64,000 bases of DNA, from positions 124,001 to 188,000 of the forward strand of contig JASLYX010000002.1 of the NCBI GenBank assembly GCA_030739585.1. The letters are read 5' to 3'. The number at the start of each line of letters is the position of its first letter. Position 1 is the first letter of the stretch. A program made the translations under genes and the position numbers. The notes beneath the pieces are model-generated. The model searched no databases and was not told where the DNA came from. It saw only the letters and a program-made list of their open reading frames with translations. This document shows, piece by piece, positions 30,429 to 39,103 of the stretch. Origin of the DNA: Candidatus Bathyarchaeota archaeon. Its GTDB lineage: Archaea > Thermoproteota > Bathyarchaeia > TCS64.

Positions 30429-31334
30429 ATGGTGCATATTAACTCTGTTTCGAGCCGAACTACTTTACTTGGCTCCACAGATATTAGAGTCTCACAAATC
30501 GGTATTGGAACGAACCGGTGGGCGTTTGGTGAGAATGATGAGCCGGTCTTCCAAGTATACAAGTCATTGCTAGATAATGGCGTAAACTTCTTTGACACAG
30601 CTGAGGTATACACTGGTGGAAAGTCTGAGCGTCTTCTTGGAGCTTGTTCCAAACGCGATGGGAGAAACTCGGTTATAGCTAGTAAATATAGGCCCTCTTC
30701 TGACCGTTGTACTGAGCGTGATTTCTTTGAGGCTCTGGATGGATCGTTAAAACGGTTGGGAGAGGAGACTTTGGATCTCTATTATATACACAGGCCTCCG
30801 TCCGCTCAGGGTATTGAGGCCCTTATGGATTATATGGCTGAGGCTTGGACTTCGGAGAAGATAAGTGCAGTTGGTGTTAGTAACTTTGATGCTGAGCAGA
30901 TGAGGAGGTCTGTGGCTCAACTTGAAAGACATGGCCTAAAGCTGGCCGCAAATCAGGTTGAGTATAGCCTGTTGAATCGGATGACTGAAACAAATGGTGT
31001 CTTTGATGCTTGTAAAGACCTCAATGCTTCTCTTGTAGCTTACCGTCCTCTTGGGAGGGGACAGCTAGCCTCGGCTGTAATCGCTGGTAACTCTTCGAGG
31101 GCTGCAGTTGGAAATCAAAATGAGTCTAAATTGGAGACTGTTATTCTATCAATTGCTGAGGACCATGGAGGGAGTGTTAGTCAGGTAGCTATCAATTGGC
31201 TACTTCGTAGGGATGACCTGGTGATTCCAATTCCCGGTGCCACTAAAGTGGACCATGCTCTGGAGAACATTGGAGCATTAGATTGGAACATGAGCAAATC
31301 TGAGTTTAACGAGTTGGATGACACCTCTTCATAA
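30429..31334 (+). CDS. Aldo/keto reductase
   Basis: A 301-residue NADPH-dependent (beta/alpha)8 oxidoreductase. The catalytic tetrad is readable: Asp and Tyr in NFFDTAEVYTGGKSERLLG, Lys in VIASKYRP and His in LYYIHRPPS. The C-terminal cofactor region is DDLVIPIPGATKVDHALENIG, close to the IPG-K-x2-Q motif of AKRs in the YccK/Tas-like groups. Substrate unknown. Codon use is T-rich (TCT, GAT, GGT, CTT) and overall GC is clearly lower than in flanking housekeeping genes, so recent acquisition is possible. It is alone downstream of tRNA-Arg, near a tRNA locus that could have served as an insertion point (inference). Confidence 0.88.
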   Translation: MVHINSVSSRTTLLGSTDIRVSQIGIGTNRWAFGENDEPVFQVYKSLLDNGVNFFDTAEVYTGGKSERLLGACSKRDGRNSVIASKYRPSSDRCTERDFFEALDGSLKRLGEETLDLYYIHRPPSAQGIEALMDYMAEAWTSEKISAVGVSNFDAEQMRRSVAQLERHGLKLAANQVEYSLLNRMTETNGVFDACKDLNASLVAYRPLGRGQLASAVIAGNSSRAAVGNQNESKLETVILSIAEDHGGSVSQVAINWLLRRDDLVIPIPGATKVDHALENIGALDWNMSKSEFNELDDTSS

Positions 31335-31654
31335 CTTCTTTTATCCATTAACTGCAACGCGCGCTGGAAGACCTGAATAACACTGAACTCAAGACCATAA
31401 TAAAGGAAATATTGGATACTGTGAACTGAATATTATAATGCCTTATTCAGGCATTTAAAGAGAGATAATAATCTAGACACTGATCAATGAAGAGACACTT
31501 TCACTTACTCGCGCGAGATGAAATGAACCGTGCACGATTGTCTGCACTCTTTTGAAACACTAACATCTGATTTTCTAGTGTTGATTTTTCAAAGCGCGCG
31601 AATGTTTAATCCTTAAAAAATACAAATAATGTTGATTTGTAGGATAGTACATCT
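31335..31654. other. AT-rich intergenic stretch with two hairpins and CGCG words
   Basis: Plus-strand AATGCCT-TATTC-AGGCATT at 31437-31455 and AACACTA-N13-TAGTGTT at 31556-31582 are perfect 7-bp inverted repeats; the second is followed by GATTTTTC. CGCGCG-type words occur at about 31358-31365, 31510-31516 and 31593-31600. No reading frame of substance. The promoter of the protease gene is probably the AT-rich run at 31610-31630. Confidence 0.45.
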
Positions 31655-34060
31655 ATGGGAAAAGAAGTCAAACGTGACGACCATAAAACCATCACCGATA
31701 AGATCGAAGGTATGACCGAGTACTTGGGATTCTACAACTTCTATTGGGACGAGAAGGAAGGCAAGATCTGGCTAGAGGTCAGTAATTGGGACGAAGAGTT
31801 CCTTTATGTTAATGCCCTCTCCGCTGGCCTAGGCTCCAATGATATTGGACTGGACAGAAACCAACTTGGAAAGACAAGGATTGTATATTTCCACCGAATC
31901 GGGCCAAAGGTCCTCCTTTTCCAACCCAATTACAGCTATAGGGCGCTGAGTGGAAACCCCGACGAGATAAAAGACGTCGACGATTCCTTTACATCCGCCG
32001 TAATCTGGGGGTTTAAGGTGGATACCGAGGAGGGGGAAAGGGTGCTGGTGGACGCCACCGAGTTCCTGATGAGGGACGAGAAGGATGTCATCACTAGGCT
32101 CAAGCAGATGGATGAGGGGGAATACGAAGTTGACTTATCAAAATCGGCAATTTGGATGCCCGAGACCAAGAATTTTCCCCTCAACACTGAGTTCGAGGCT
32201 TTGCTTACCTATAAGGGGAGATCCCCCGGGGGCTATGTCACTAGCGTCGCCGTAGAGCCCAAGCTGCTTACTATGAGGCAACATCACAGTTTCATCCAGC
32301 TACCCGCTGATAACTTCGAACCTAGGCTCTGGGATCTGAGGTCTATGTTCGGGTCTAACACTTACAATGACTACTCCGCTCCAGTGGACCAATCCATTCA
32401 AAAAAAACTCATCAGGCGCCACAGATTAAAGAAAAAGAACCCGAAGGAGGAGTACGGGGAGGCTGTAGATCCTATAGTTTACTACGTTGACAGAGGTGTC
32501 CCTGAGCCAATTAGGTCAGCATTGGTGGAGGGCGCTGCGTGGTGGAACCAGGCCTTCGAGGCGGCGGGGTACAAGGATGCGTTCAGGTGTGAGGTGCTCC
32601 CTGAGGGTGCTGACAACTTGGATATAAGGTATAACATAATCAACTGGGTGCACCGCACTACAAGAGGTTGGAGTTACGGCTTTGGTATTGATGATCCCCG
32701 GACGGGGGAGATAATAAAGGGGCAGGTTGCGTTGGGTTCCCTCCGTATCCGGCATGATTTCATGATCGCAGAGGGGCTCATTGCTGATTACGAGGACGGT
32801 AGCGAAACATCAGAGATGCTTGAGATGGCACTCGCTAGGATTAGGCAGCTTTCGGTTCATGAGGTGGGGCACACCTTGGGGGTGGGTCATAACTTTGCTT
32901 CTAACGTCAACGGTAGGTCCTCAGTGATGGATTATCCCGCCATGTGGGTGAAGATAGACGATGACGGCAAACTCGACCTCTCCGAAGCCTATGAAACAGG
33001 CGTCGGAGAGTGGGACAAAGTCTATATCAATTTCGGATACCGGGACTATCCAAAAGGAGCAGACGTAGACTCGGAGTCCAAGTTGATACTTGATGGCGCC
33101 TTCGAGAGGGGGCTGCTTTTCGCGCCTGGTCAGGGCTCAGGGGCAGCGGGGGACCACCCGCTAGACAACCCTTGGGTGAACAGGACTGACCCAGTGGACG
33201 AGTTGGAACGCATTATAAAGATTCGAAAGATCGCACTGGATGGCTTTTCAGAGCGGAGGATCAAACCAGGTATGCCTATGGCGCTGCTTGAGGAGCCCTT
33301 GGTAACTACATATCTCTACCACAGATTCTCTACAGAGGCAGCCTGCAGCAAGATAGGCGGCCTTTACTATAACCATACCCTCAGAGGAGACACTCAAAAA
33401 GACCCCGAGATAGTATCCGGGGACGAGCAGAGGCACGCCATTGAGGTTGTGTTGAGAACGATCAACCCCGAGTTCCTTGAAATGCCAGAGAGGGTGCTGG
33501 AGATAATGCCACCGAGGCTAAGGGGCTTGGGTCCCCACAAGTTGACACTGCAGGAACCATCACTGATAAATAGGGATGTCTTTCCCGGACGTACTGGGAA
33601 TCCATTTGACCCTTTAGGTGCGGCTGAGGTAGCTGCCAACTTTACCGTTGAGCGGTTGTTGCATCACGAGAGGGCGGCCAGAGTCGTTGAGTACCACACT
33701 AGGAACGATTACACTCCGAGTCTCGGGGAGGTTATTGACGCCCTGATTGAGGTCACTTGGAAGAAAACATATGAAAACGGGTACCACGCGGAGCTGGGTA
33801 GAATGGTGAACAGCTTGGTGCTCTACAACCTCATAAAGCTGTCATCTAACAGAGAGGCTGCAATGAGTGTGCGTTCAATTGCCTACCTCAAACTGGACGA
33901 GACCAAGGAATGGCTCGGGAAACAGGGGAAAAATGTTAAGGACGAAAGTTACAGAGCCCACTATCTGTTCTCCAAGGATTTGATCGAGCTCTACCAAAAG
34001 AACCCTACCGCCGTGAAGCTCACTAAGCCCCTCGGGATTCCCCAAGGAGAGCCTATCTAA
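31655..34060 (+). CDS. Zinc metalloprotease of the DUF5117/DUF4953 type
   Basis: An 801-residue protein. Residues about 1-200 fit the DUF5117-like N-terminal part (DKIEGMTEYLGFYNFYWDE, FLYVNALSAGLGSNDIGLDR). The central part holds the extended zinc motif SVHEVGHTLGVGHNFASN near residue 405, that is HEXXHXXGXXH of metzincin-like peptidases, with the Met-turn candidate SVMDYPAM about 25 residues later. The C-terminal 400 residues match the helical DUF4953 region (GDEQRHAIEVVLRTINPEFL, LFSKDLIELYQKNP). Bacterial relatives are secreted, but no signal peptide or membrane segment is visible here, so it is probably cytoplasmic. Substrate unknown. Another metallopeptidase follows. Confidence 0.85.
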   Translation: MGKEVKRDDHKTITDKIEGMTEYLGFYNFYWDEKEGKIWLEVSNWDEEFLYVNALSAGLGSNDIGLDRNQLGKTRIVYFHRIGPKVLLFQPNYSYRALSGNPDEIKDVDDSFTSAVIWGFKVDTEEGERVLVDATEFLMRDEKDVITRLKQMDEGEYEVDLSKSAIWMPETKNFPLNTEFEALLTYKGRSPGGYVTSVAVEPKLLTMRQHHSFIQLPADNFEPRLWDLRSMFGSNTYNDYSAPVDQSIQKKLIRRHRLKKKNPKEEYGEAVDPIVYYVDRGVPEPIRSALVEGAAWWNQAFEAAGYKDAFRCEVLPEGADNLDIRYNIINWVHRTTRGWSYGFGIDDPRTGEIIKGQVALGSLRIRHDFMIAEGLIADYEDGSETSEMLEMALARIRQLSVHEVGHTLGVGHNFASNVNGRSSVMDYPAMWVKIDDDGKLDLSEAYETGVGEWDKVYINFGYRDYPKGADVDSESKLILDGAFERGLLFAPGQGSGAAGDHPLDNPWVNRTDPVDELERIIKIRKIALDGFSERRIKPGMPMALLEEPLVTTYLYHRFSTEAACSKIGGLYYNHTLRGDTQKDPEIVSGDEQRHAIEVVLRTINPEFLEMPERVLEIMPPRLRGLGPHKLTLQEPSLINRDVFPGRTGNPFDPLGAAEVAANFTVERLLHHERAARVVEYHTRNDYTPSLGEVIDALIEVTWKKTYENGYHAELGRMVNSLVLYNLIKLSSNREAAMSVRSIAYLKLDETKEWLGKQGKNVKDESYRAHYLFSKDLIELYQKNPTAVKLTKPLGIPQGEPI

Positions 34061-34335
34061 CTTATTTCCCAAATTTGTTTAATGGTATAAAAGCCCTAGA
34101 ACTAACTGAGACCGCGAGCATTAAAGGAGGTCCTCGAAAAGGTCTGTGAAGCTTGTTAACACCCATATGACTAACTTACTCTCGGTTATCCCCTATTCGG
34201 TGAATGAATTCACCCATCTTAGGGAGATCAAATAAGCATCGATCACAACACGTACCCTCTCGGGAAAAATATGACCATCAGAAAGCCCTAGAGGTCTAAA
34301 TTAACTATGTTCTTTCCGCTTCACTTTTAGATGAA

Positions 34336-36102
34336 TTGTCGAAATGTTATATCTATGTTTATGCGTCAGGTAGATACGCGATCTGCAAGGTGGCATCATC
34401 CTTGAAAAAGTTGAAATTTGATCATTATTACCTCTACGGAGAGATTACTGAGGCCCTGAATGAGCTAGCCACGGAATATCCCTCCCTCGCCAAGTTGACA
34501 TCAGCGGGAAAGAGTATTGAGGGCCGTGACATCTGGGTCATGGAAATAACTGACTTTGGGACGGGGCCCCCGGAGTGCAAACCCGCCGTCTGGGTTGACG
34601 GGAATACCCACGCTGGCGAGCCTACAGGGTCTATGGTCTGTCTTAAAACCATCAGTCACTTGCTATCAAGCTACGGAAAGGATCCGCGAATCACAGAGCT
34701 ACTTGGTAATACAACTTTTTACATCTTACCTAGGGTGGACCCCGATGGGGGGGAATTCGTCCTCACAACCCCCTATTACGTCCTCAGCGCCGATATTGAG
34801 ACTGGTGGAGGGAGATGGTACCCTCTTAGTGAGGAGGAGTGGCGGGCGTCCCAGCACGGCCTCTACCTTGAGGACATCGACGGGGACGGGTCCATCGTAA
34901 AGATGAGGATCCCAGACCCAGCGGGGGAGTGGAAGCCCATGGAACAGGACAAACGGCTCATGGTCAAGAGGAGGCCAGAGGACCGGGAGGGGGATTTCTA
35001 TAGGATGTACCCAGAAGGAATGATACTGAACTACGAGGGTGAGAAGGAGATCAAGATGGCTCCCTCCCGCTGGGGCCTCAACATGGGCGGGAACTGGCCC
35101 GGGAACTGGGGCACCGAGAACCCCGGCAGGGGAAGCGGCCCTTATCCGCTATCCGAGCCCGAGACCAGAGCCATCGCAGACTTTATTCTTGGCCACCCAA
35201 ACATCTGCGTGGGGGTCACCTACCACACTCACGGCGGAGTCCTGTTTAGCTACTCAGAATACTTAGAGCTCCCTTCCCAGGATCGAAAGCTATTCGAGAT
35301 CATCAACTCGGTCTTCGTGGAGCAGACGGGCTACCCGTTCCGCTCCAGCGTGAAGCGGAGGGGGACGGGCGGGGGTTTCTCCTCATATATGACGGTTCAC
35401 AGAGGGATACCCTGCACCACCGTGGAGGTCTGGGACCTCATCAGTCGGCTTGGAATGGGGAACTTCATGGAGAGAGGCGGATTCTACAACACTCCCGATA
35501 GGCTCGAAGAGCAGGAATTGAAGCTCATGGCCTGGAACGAGAAGGAACTTGGGGGTAAGGCTTTCGTGGAGTGGCACCTGTTCAATCATCCTCAGCTGGG
35601 CCCTATAGAGGTAGGGGGATGGATCAAAAAGTTCCTCTGGAGGAACCCCCCCGTGGAGTTCCTGGAGGATGAGATAGATAGGAATATGGGCTTCCCCGTT
35701 AAACTTGGAGAGTACCTGCCCCGACTAAGCGTAAGGGAGGCCTCATCAACAGACATTGGAGGGAATCTGTACAAAGTCTCAGTCACCTTGGAGAATTTAG
35801 GGGCGTTCCCAACCTACATAATGCAACAGGCCGTAGAAATCGGGGCCACAAAGCCGGGTATAATTACCCTCAAGCTGGGAGCGGGGATGAATCTGATCAA
35901 GGGGGCGAGGCATGAGACTTTCCATCTGGAAGGATATCTAAATAAGACTCTTACGGGATCTCGATACGAGAGGCTAAACACCAGGGACAAGAACATGGCC
36001 ACTTTTAGCTGGGTAATCGAAGCTGAGGGGCCGGGGGAGGTCGAGGTGCGCTACGAGTCCCCAAAGGCAGGGAGAGGCATTACAACCCTAAAGATCCTGT
36101 AG
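34336..36102 (+). CDS. M14-family zinc carboxypeptidase
   Basis: About 570-588 residues. The frame is open from a TTG at 34336, but the conserved part begins with FDHYYLYGEITEALNELATE at about residue 35, so a GTG at 34390 or TTG at 34402 may be the real start. The zinc site is visible as GNTHAGEPTGS (His and Glu of HxxE) and the third ligand His in VGVTYHTHGGVLF. The substrate-binding region has the expected RVDPDGGE. The catalytic Glu is probably in CTTVEVWDL. About 130 extra C-terminal residues (VSVTLENLGAFPTYI) look like a beta-sandwich domain. No signal peptide is seen. It probably trims peptides, perhaps together with the protease upstream. Confidence 0.85.
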   Translation: MSKCYIYVYASGRYAICKVASSLKKLKFDHYYLYGEITEALNELATEYPSLAKLTSAGKSIEGRDIWVMEITDFGTGPPECKPAVWVDGNTHAGEPTGSMVCLKTISHLLSSYGKDPRITELLGNTTFYILPRVDPDGGEFVLTTPYYVLSADIETGGGRWYPLSEEEWRASQHGLYLEDIDGDGSIVKMRIPDPAGEWKPMEQDKRLMVKRRPEDREGDFYRMYPEGMILNYEGEKEIKMAPSRWGLNMGGNWPGNWGTENPGRGSGPYPLSEPETRAIADFILGHPNICVGVTYHTHGGVLFSYSEYLELPSQDRKLFEIINSVFVEQTGYPFRSSVKRRGTGGGFSSYMTVHRGIPCTTVEVWDLISRLGMGNFMERGGFYNTPDRLEEQELKLMAWNEKELGGKAFVEWHLFNHPQLGPIEVGGWIKKFLWRNPPVEFLEDEIDRNMGFPVKLGEYLPRLSVREASSTDIGGNLYKVSVTLENLGAFPTYIMQQAVEIGATKPGIITLKLGAGMNLIKGARHETFHLEGYLNKTLTGSRYERLNTRDKNMATFSWVIEAEGPGEVEVRYESPKAGRGITTLKIL

Positions 36103-36213
36103 CAGATGCAATGCGCGTGAGGATTAGGCCTATGATGCCCTCCAGACCCTACTTGATGTATACCATTCTCTAGATCACTTTGAATGATTTCCTAACATCT
36201 GGATCTATAACTT

Positions 36214-37236
36214 TTATGAACTGGGATAGTTTTCTCGGAAGTAAGGGATAATCTCTTCCCCAATGAGCCTGATAGTCTCCGCGGGGTCGGGACCCAAAGG
36301 AGGTCCAAATCTTATGTGATTGAGCCCCTTATTGACCAGTTTCTCCAGACGCCGGATGCAGTCCTCAGGGGTCCCATGGATTGCAATATCAGCCATCTTG
36401 TCGGTTACAAGGGATCTTGCTTTCTCCGGGTCCTTCGCGGCGTAGGCCTCCCTGATGGGATCAAAGTCTAATGGAGTTAATCCTATCTCGGCGATCATAT
36501 CGGGGGCGAGGTGGGGGCCATAAAATGATACCAAGCCCCTTAGAGCTTTCTTAGCTTTCTCGGGGTCCTGGGATGCGGAGAACCAAATGCAGCCAACCAC
36601 GTCGATATCGTCCAGGCACCTCCCTGCCCTCCTGGCTCCCCTGATGATGTGACCTTTGACAGTTTCAAAATATTCGGGAGGGAAGAGGAGAGGTAGGCCT
36701 CCATCGCCGATCTCCCCAATAAGCTCCAGCATTCTCCTGCTCTGGGCCCCCAAGTAGAGTGGTATCGAGTCTCTGAAGGGCTTGAACCGAATATAGGCCT
36801 CCTTTGTCCACCTCTTGAAGACCTTGCCATCATGCTCCACCCGCTCTCCCTTGAGGAGCCTCCGAATCAGAGTGAAGCTCTCCCGCATCCCGGAGATGGG
36901 CCTACGGGCCTTGATCCCAACCCACTCCAGGAACTCAACGGCCCCAACACTGATGCCTAGACGGACCCTACCGTGGCTATATTCGTCAAGGGTGGCGGCG
37001 TGCATTACCAGCTCTGCGGGGTTCACTGTATATGGTGTCACTATCCCGGTGCCCAAGTGGATCTTGTTAGTGTTCGCGGCGGTGGCCGTAAGAAAGACCC
37101 AGACGTCTCTCTGGAAGAGGTCTTGGCAGTACCAGACGCAGTCCAACCCCGCCTTTTCAGCGAGGACAGCATACCTAACGGCCTTCTCGGTTGGTCCGTG
37201 GCCACTGTTGAGTGAGAGGCTGAAGGTAAGCGTCAT
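36214..37236 (-). CDS. F420-dependent LLM-class oxidoreductase (Mer-like)
   Basis: About 340 residues, a bacterial-luciferase-like TIM barrel. AEKAGLDCVWYCQDLFQRD, IHLGTGIVTPYTVNPAELV with the family's non-prolyl cis-peptide region, and VRLGISVGAVEFLEWVG match methylenetetrahydromethanopterin reductase (Mer) and related F420 enzymes. IPLYLGAQSRRMLELIGEIGDGG and HGTPEDCIRRLEKLVNKG are the later conserved stretches. Whether it is true Mer or a side-branch enzyme cannot be settled. The ATG at 37236 is preferred over a TTG four codons upstream. It is divergent from the FAD oxidoreductase, so they may share a promoter region. Confidence 0.82.
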   Translation of the reverse strand: MTLTFSLSLNSGHGPTEKAVRYAVLAEKAGLDCVWYCQDLFQRDVWVFLTATAANTNKIHLGTGIVTPYTVNPAELVMHAATLDEYSHGRVRLGISVGAVEFLEWVGIKARRPISGMRESFTLIRRLLKGERVEHDGKVFKRWTKEAYIRFKPFRDSIPLYLGAQSRRMLELIGEIGDGGLPLLFPPEYFETVKGHIIRGARRAGRCLDDIDVVGCIWFSASQDPEKAKKALRGLVSFYGPHLAPDMIAEIGLTPLDFDPIREAYAAKDPEKARSLVTDKMADIAIHGTPEDCIRRLEKLVNKGLNHIRFGPPLGPDPAETIRLIGEEIIPYFRENYPSS

Positions 37237-37340
37237 GTTAGGGTTCAAATTAGGTTAAGGGTGTGATAAGAGTTCGCTCCACGTGTGCCGGGCACTTTTT
37301 CCCCCCAACTCTTTTCTTCAATTCACTCCCCTTTCCTGCC

Positions 37341-38615
37341 ATGGATTGTGATATTCTGGTGATTGGTGCCGGGATCATGGGGCTCAGCTCGGCTTACCAC
37401 CTGAAGAGACTGAATCCAAAGAAGAGGGTAGTCCTGATTGAGAGGCTCGGTGCCCCTGGGCAGGGAAGCACAGCCAAGAGCGCTGGGGGATTCCGGGATC
37501 TCCTATTGTCGGGGACTAACAGGATCCTTGCTGAGGCAACTATTGACTGGTTCCGTCACATTCAGGCGGAGACAGAGCACAACTTGAAGATGCATAACAC
37601 AACTTACCTTTATCTTCTCGGGGTGACTCAGTATGCCAGACGCAAGCCCCTTTTCGAGGAGATGGAGAAGGTGGGGCTTAAATTGAAAACCTTCAGTCCC
37701 AAGGAGTTGAAAGGTCATATCCCTGGTCTTGTGATAGATTTTAGCGGAGACGAGGAAGCAGAGATGATGGGTATAGAATCCATCGAAGCAGGAGTTCAAG
37801 GAATTAACTGCGGGTCGGTGGACACCGATTCCCTATCACGATGCTTAGAGGCCCTCTTCCTGGGGCTTGGAGGGGAGGTGCACTACGGTACGACGGCTGA
37901 CCGGCTTTTACTGGGCGCAAGGAAGGCGCTGGATATCCCCGGTGAGCCTTTCGTTTGGCAGAAGGCCTTGGTGAAGGGGGCGGAGACCAGCCTCGGTGAG
38001 ATACGGGCGATGACTACGGTAGTGGCTGCGGGTGTCTGGTCGGAACGGCTGCTGGATCCTATAGGCTTCGATTCTATGATGCGGCCAAAGAAGCGGTGCA
38101 TGTATGTCCTTAAGGATCCAAGGCTGAAACGGTTACTCTATACCCGGGGCTTCAACAGTGATAAAGTTCTCCCCGTGACCCAGATACCAGATGCCGGGGT
38201 CTATCTAAAGGGAGATCTCTCCGAGGGGAGCATCTGGGTCGGGGTCACTGAGGACCTTGGGAGGGAGTACCGTCTCGAAGATGACCCCCAGGCCGAGGAG
38301 GAGACCTACTCCGGGAACGCCTACCATGCCCTGGTAAAGTACCTGCCCAGTTTTGAGGGCGTGCGTCCCGTGAACATGTGGGCGGGGCAAAGGGCTGTAA
38401 ATGGCTTCGACAAGATTCCTGTGGTGGAGGGGATGCCTGGATTGATCTACGTGGGAGCCGCCACTGGGAACGGCATCATGAAGTGCGACTCCTTGGGCCG
38501 GATTGTCGCGGCCTACTATGCAGGGGCGAAGGATGCCAAGCTGTATGGGGAGCGTAGGGTCCGAGTCTCTGACATTAGTGTGAAAAATCGCCGGGTAGAG
38601 AAAGAGCGATTTTAA
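37341..38615 (+). CDS. FAD-dependent oxidoreductase (DAO/sarcosine-oxidase family)
   Basis: About 424 residues from the ATG at 37341, which puts the dinucleotide fold MDCDILVIGAGIMGLSSAYHL at the very N-terminus; the in-frame sequence upstream is not protein-like. GQGSTAKSAGGFRDLL is the second FAD loop, TVVAAGVWSERLLDPIG the mid-domain motif, and YVGAATGNGIMKCDSLGRIVA the C-terminal flavin-binding segment. Family members oxidise sarcosine, D-amino acids, glycine or dehydroproline; the substrate cannot be told. No partner subunit is adjacent, so it may work alone. Confidence 0.85.
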   Translation: MDCDILVIGAGIMGLSSAYHLKRLNPKKRVVLIERLGAPGQGSTAKSAGGFRDLLLSGTNRILAEATIDWFRHIQAETEHNLKMHNTTYLYLLGVTQYARRKPLFEEMEKVGLKLKTFSPKELKGHIPGLVIDFSGDEEAEMMGIESIEAGVQGINCGSVDTDSLSRCLEALFLGLGGEVHYGTTADRLLLGARKALDIPGEPFVWQKALVKGAETSLGEIRAMTTVVAAGVWSERLLDPIGFDSMMRPKKRCMYVLKDPRLKRLLYTRGFNSDKVLPVTQIPDAGVYLKGDLSEGSIWVGVTEDLGREYRLEDDPQAEEETYSGNAYHALVKYLPSFEGVRPVNMWAGQRAVNGFDKIPVVEGMPGLIYVGAATGNGIMKCDSLGRIVAAYYAGAKDAKLYGERRVRVSDISVKNRRVEKERF

Positions 38616-39103
38616 ACGGTGATCTAGGTTTCATCCTTCTTAGACCCTCAACGGAATCAATGCCATATAGACTTGCTTTATGTCGAGGACTCTTGAGGTG
38701 TACCCTACTCTGGTGTATCCTAGATGTAGACGATCGATCCCAGGAGAAACCTCCTGATCTCCCTGTAGGAAACCTCCACCTCAAGCTAACCTGTCAGGCA
38801 GATCAACAACTAACGCCACAGAGCGGGGATTCAGTGGCCATACTACTCGGGGGGGAGTCTCTTGATGAAGGAAATATTGTCCAAGGGCAGGTTCTCGGAA
38901 ACCGATTTGTGTGGCTCTGGGGGGCTTAATCTCCCCGTTCCAACATGAGCTGTTGTACGGGGAGGTAGGTTTCACCGTCCCGGTCCGAATAGATCCTAAT
39001 GTAACTCTAAGGCTGATCTATCTTTTTTTGACCTGCCCTACTTTTCCGATGCAGTAAATAAGAGTCTATCACGCGAGATCCTCGCTATTTTTGAGGACTC
39101 TTG
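38616..39103. other. Intergenic stretch, nothing firmly recognised
   Basis: About 490 bp between converging genes. GAGGAGAAACCTCC-type sequence near 38752-38780 (AGGAGAAACCTCCT, then GGAAACCTCCACCTC) offers a small hairpin. Frames of up to 89 codons exist on both strands but lack family resemblance and good starts. It probably contains the 3' ends of both neighbours' transcripts; T-rich CTTTTTTTGACC lies at about 39021-39032. Confidence 0.35.
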
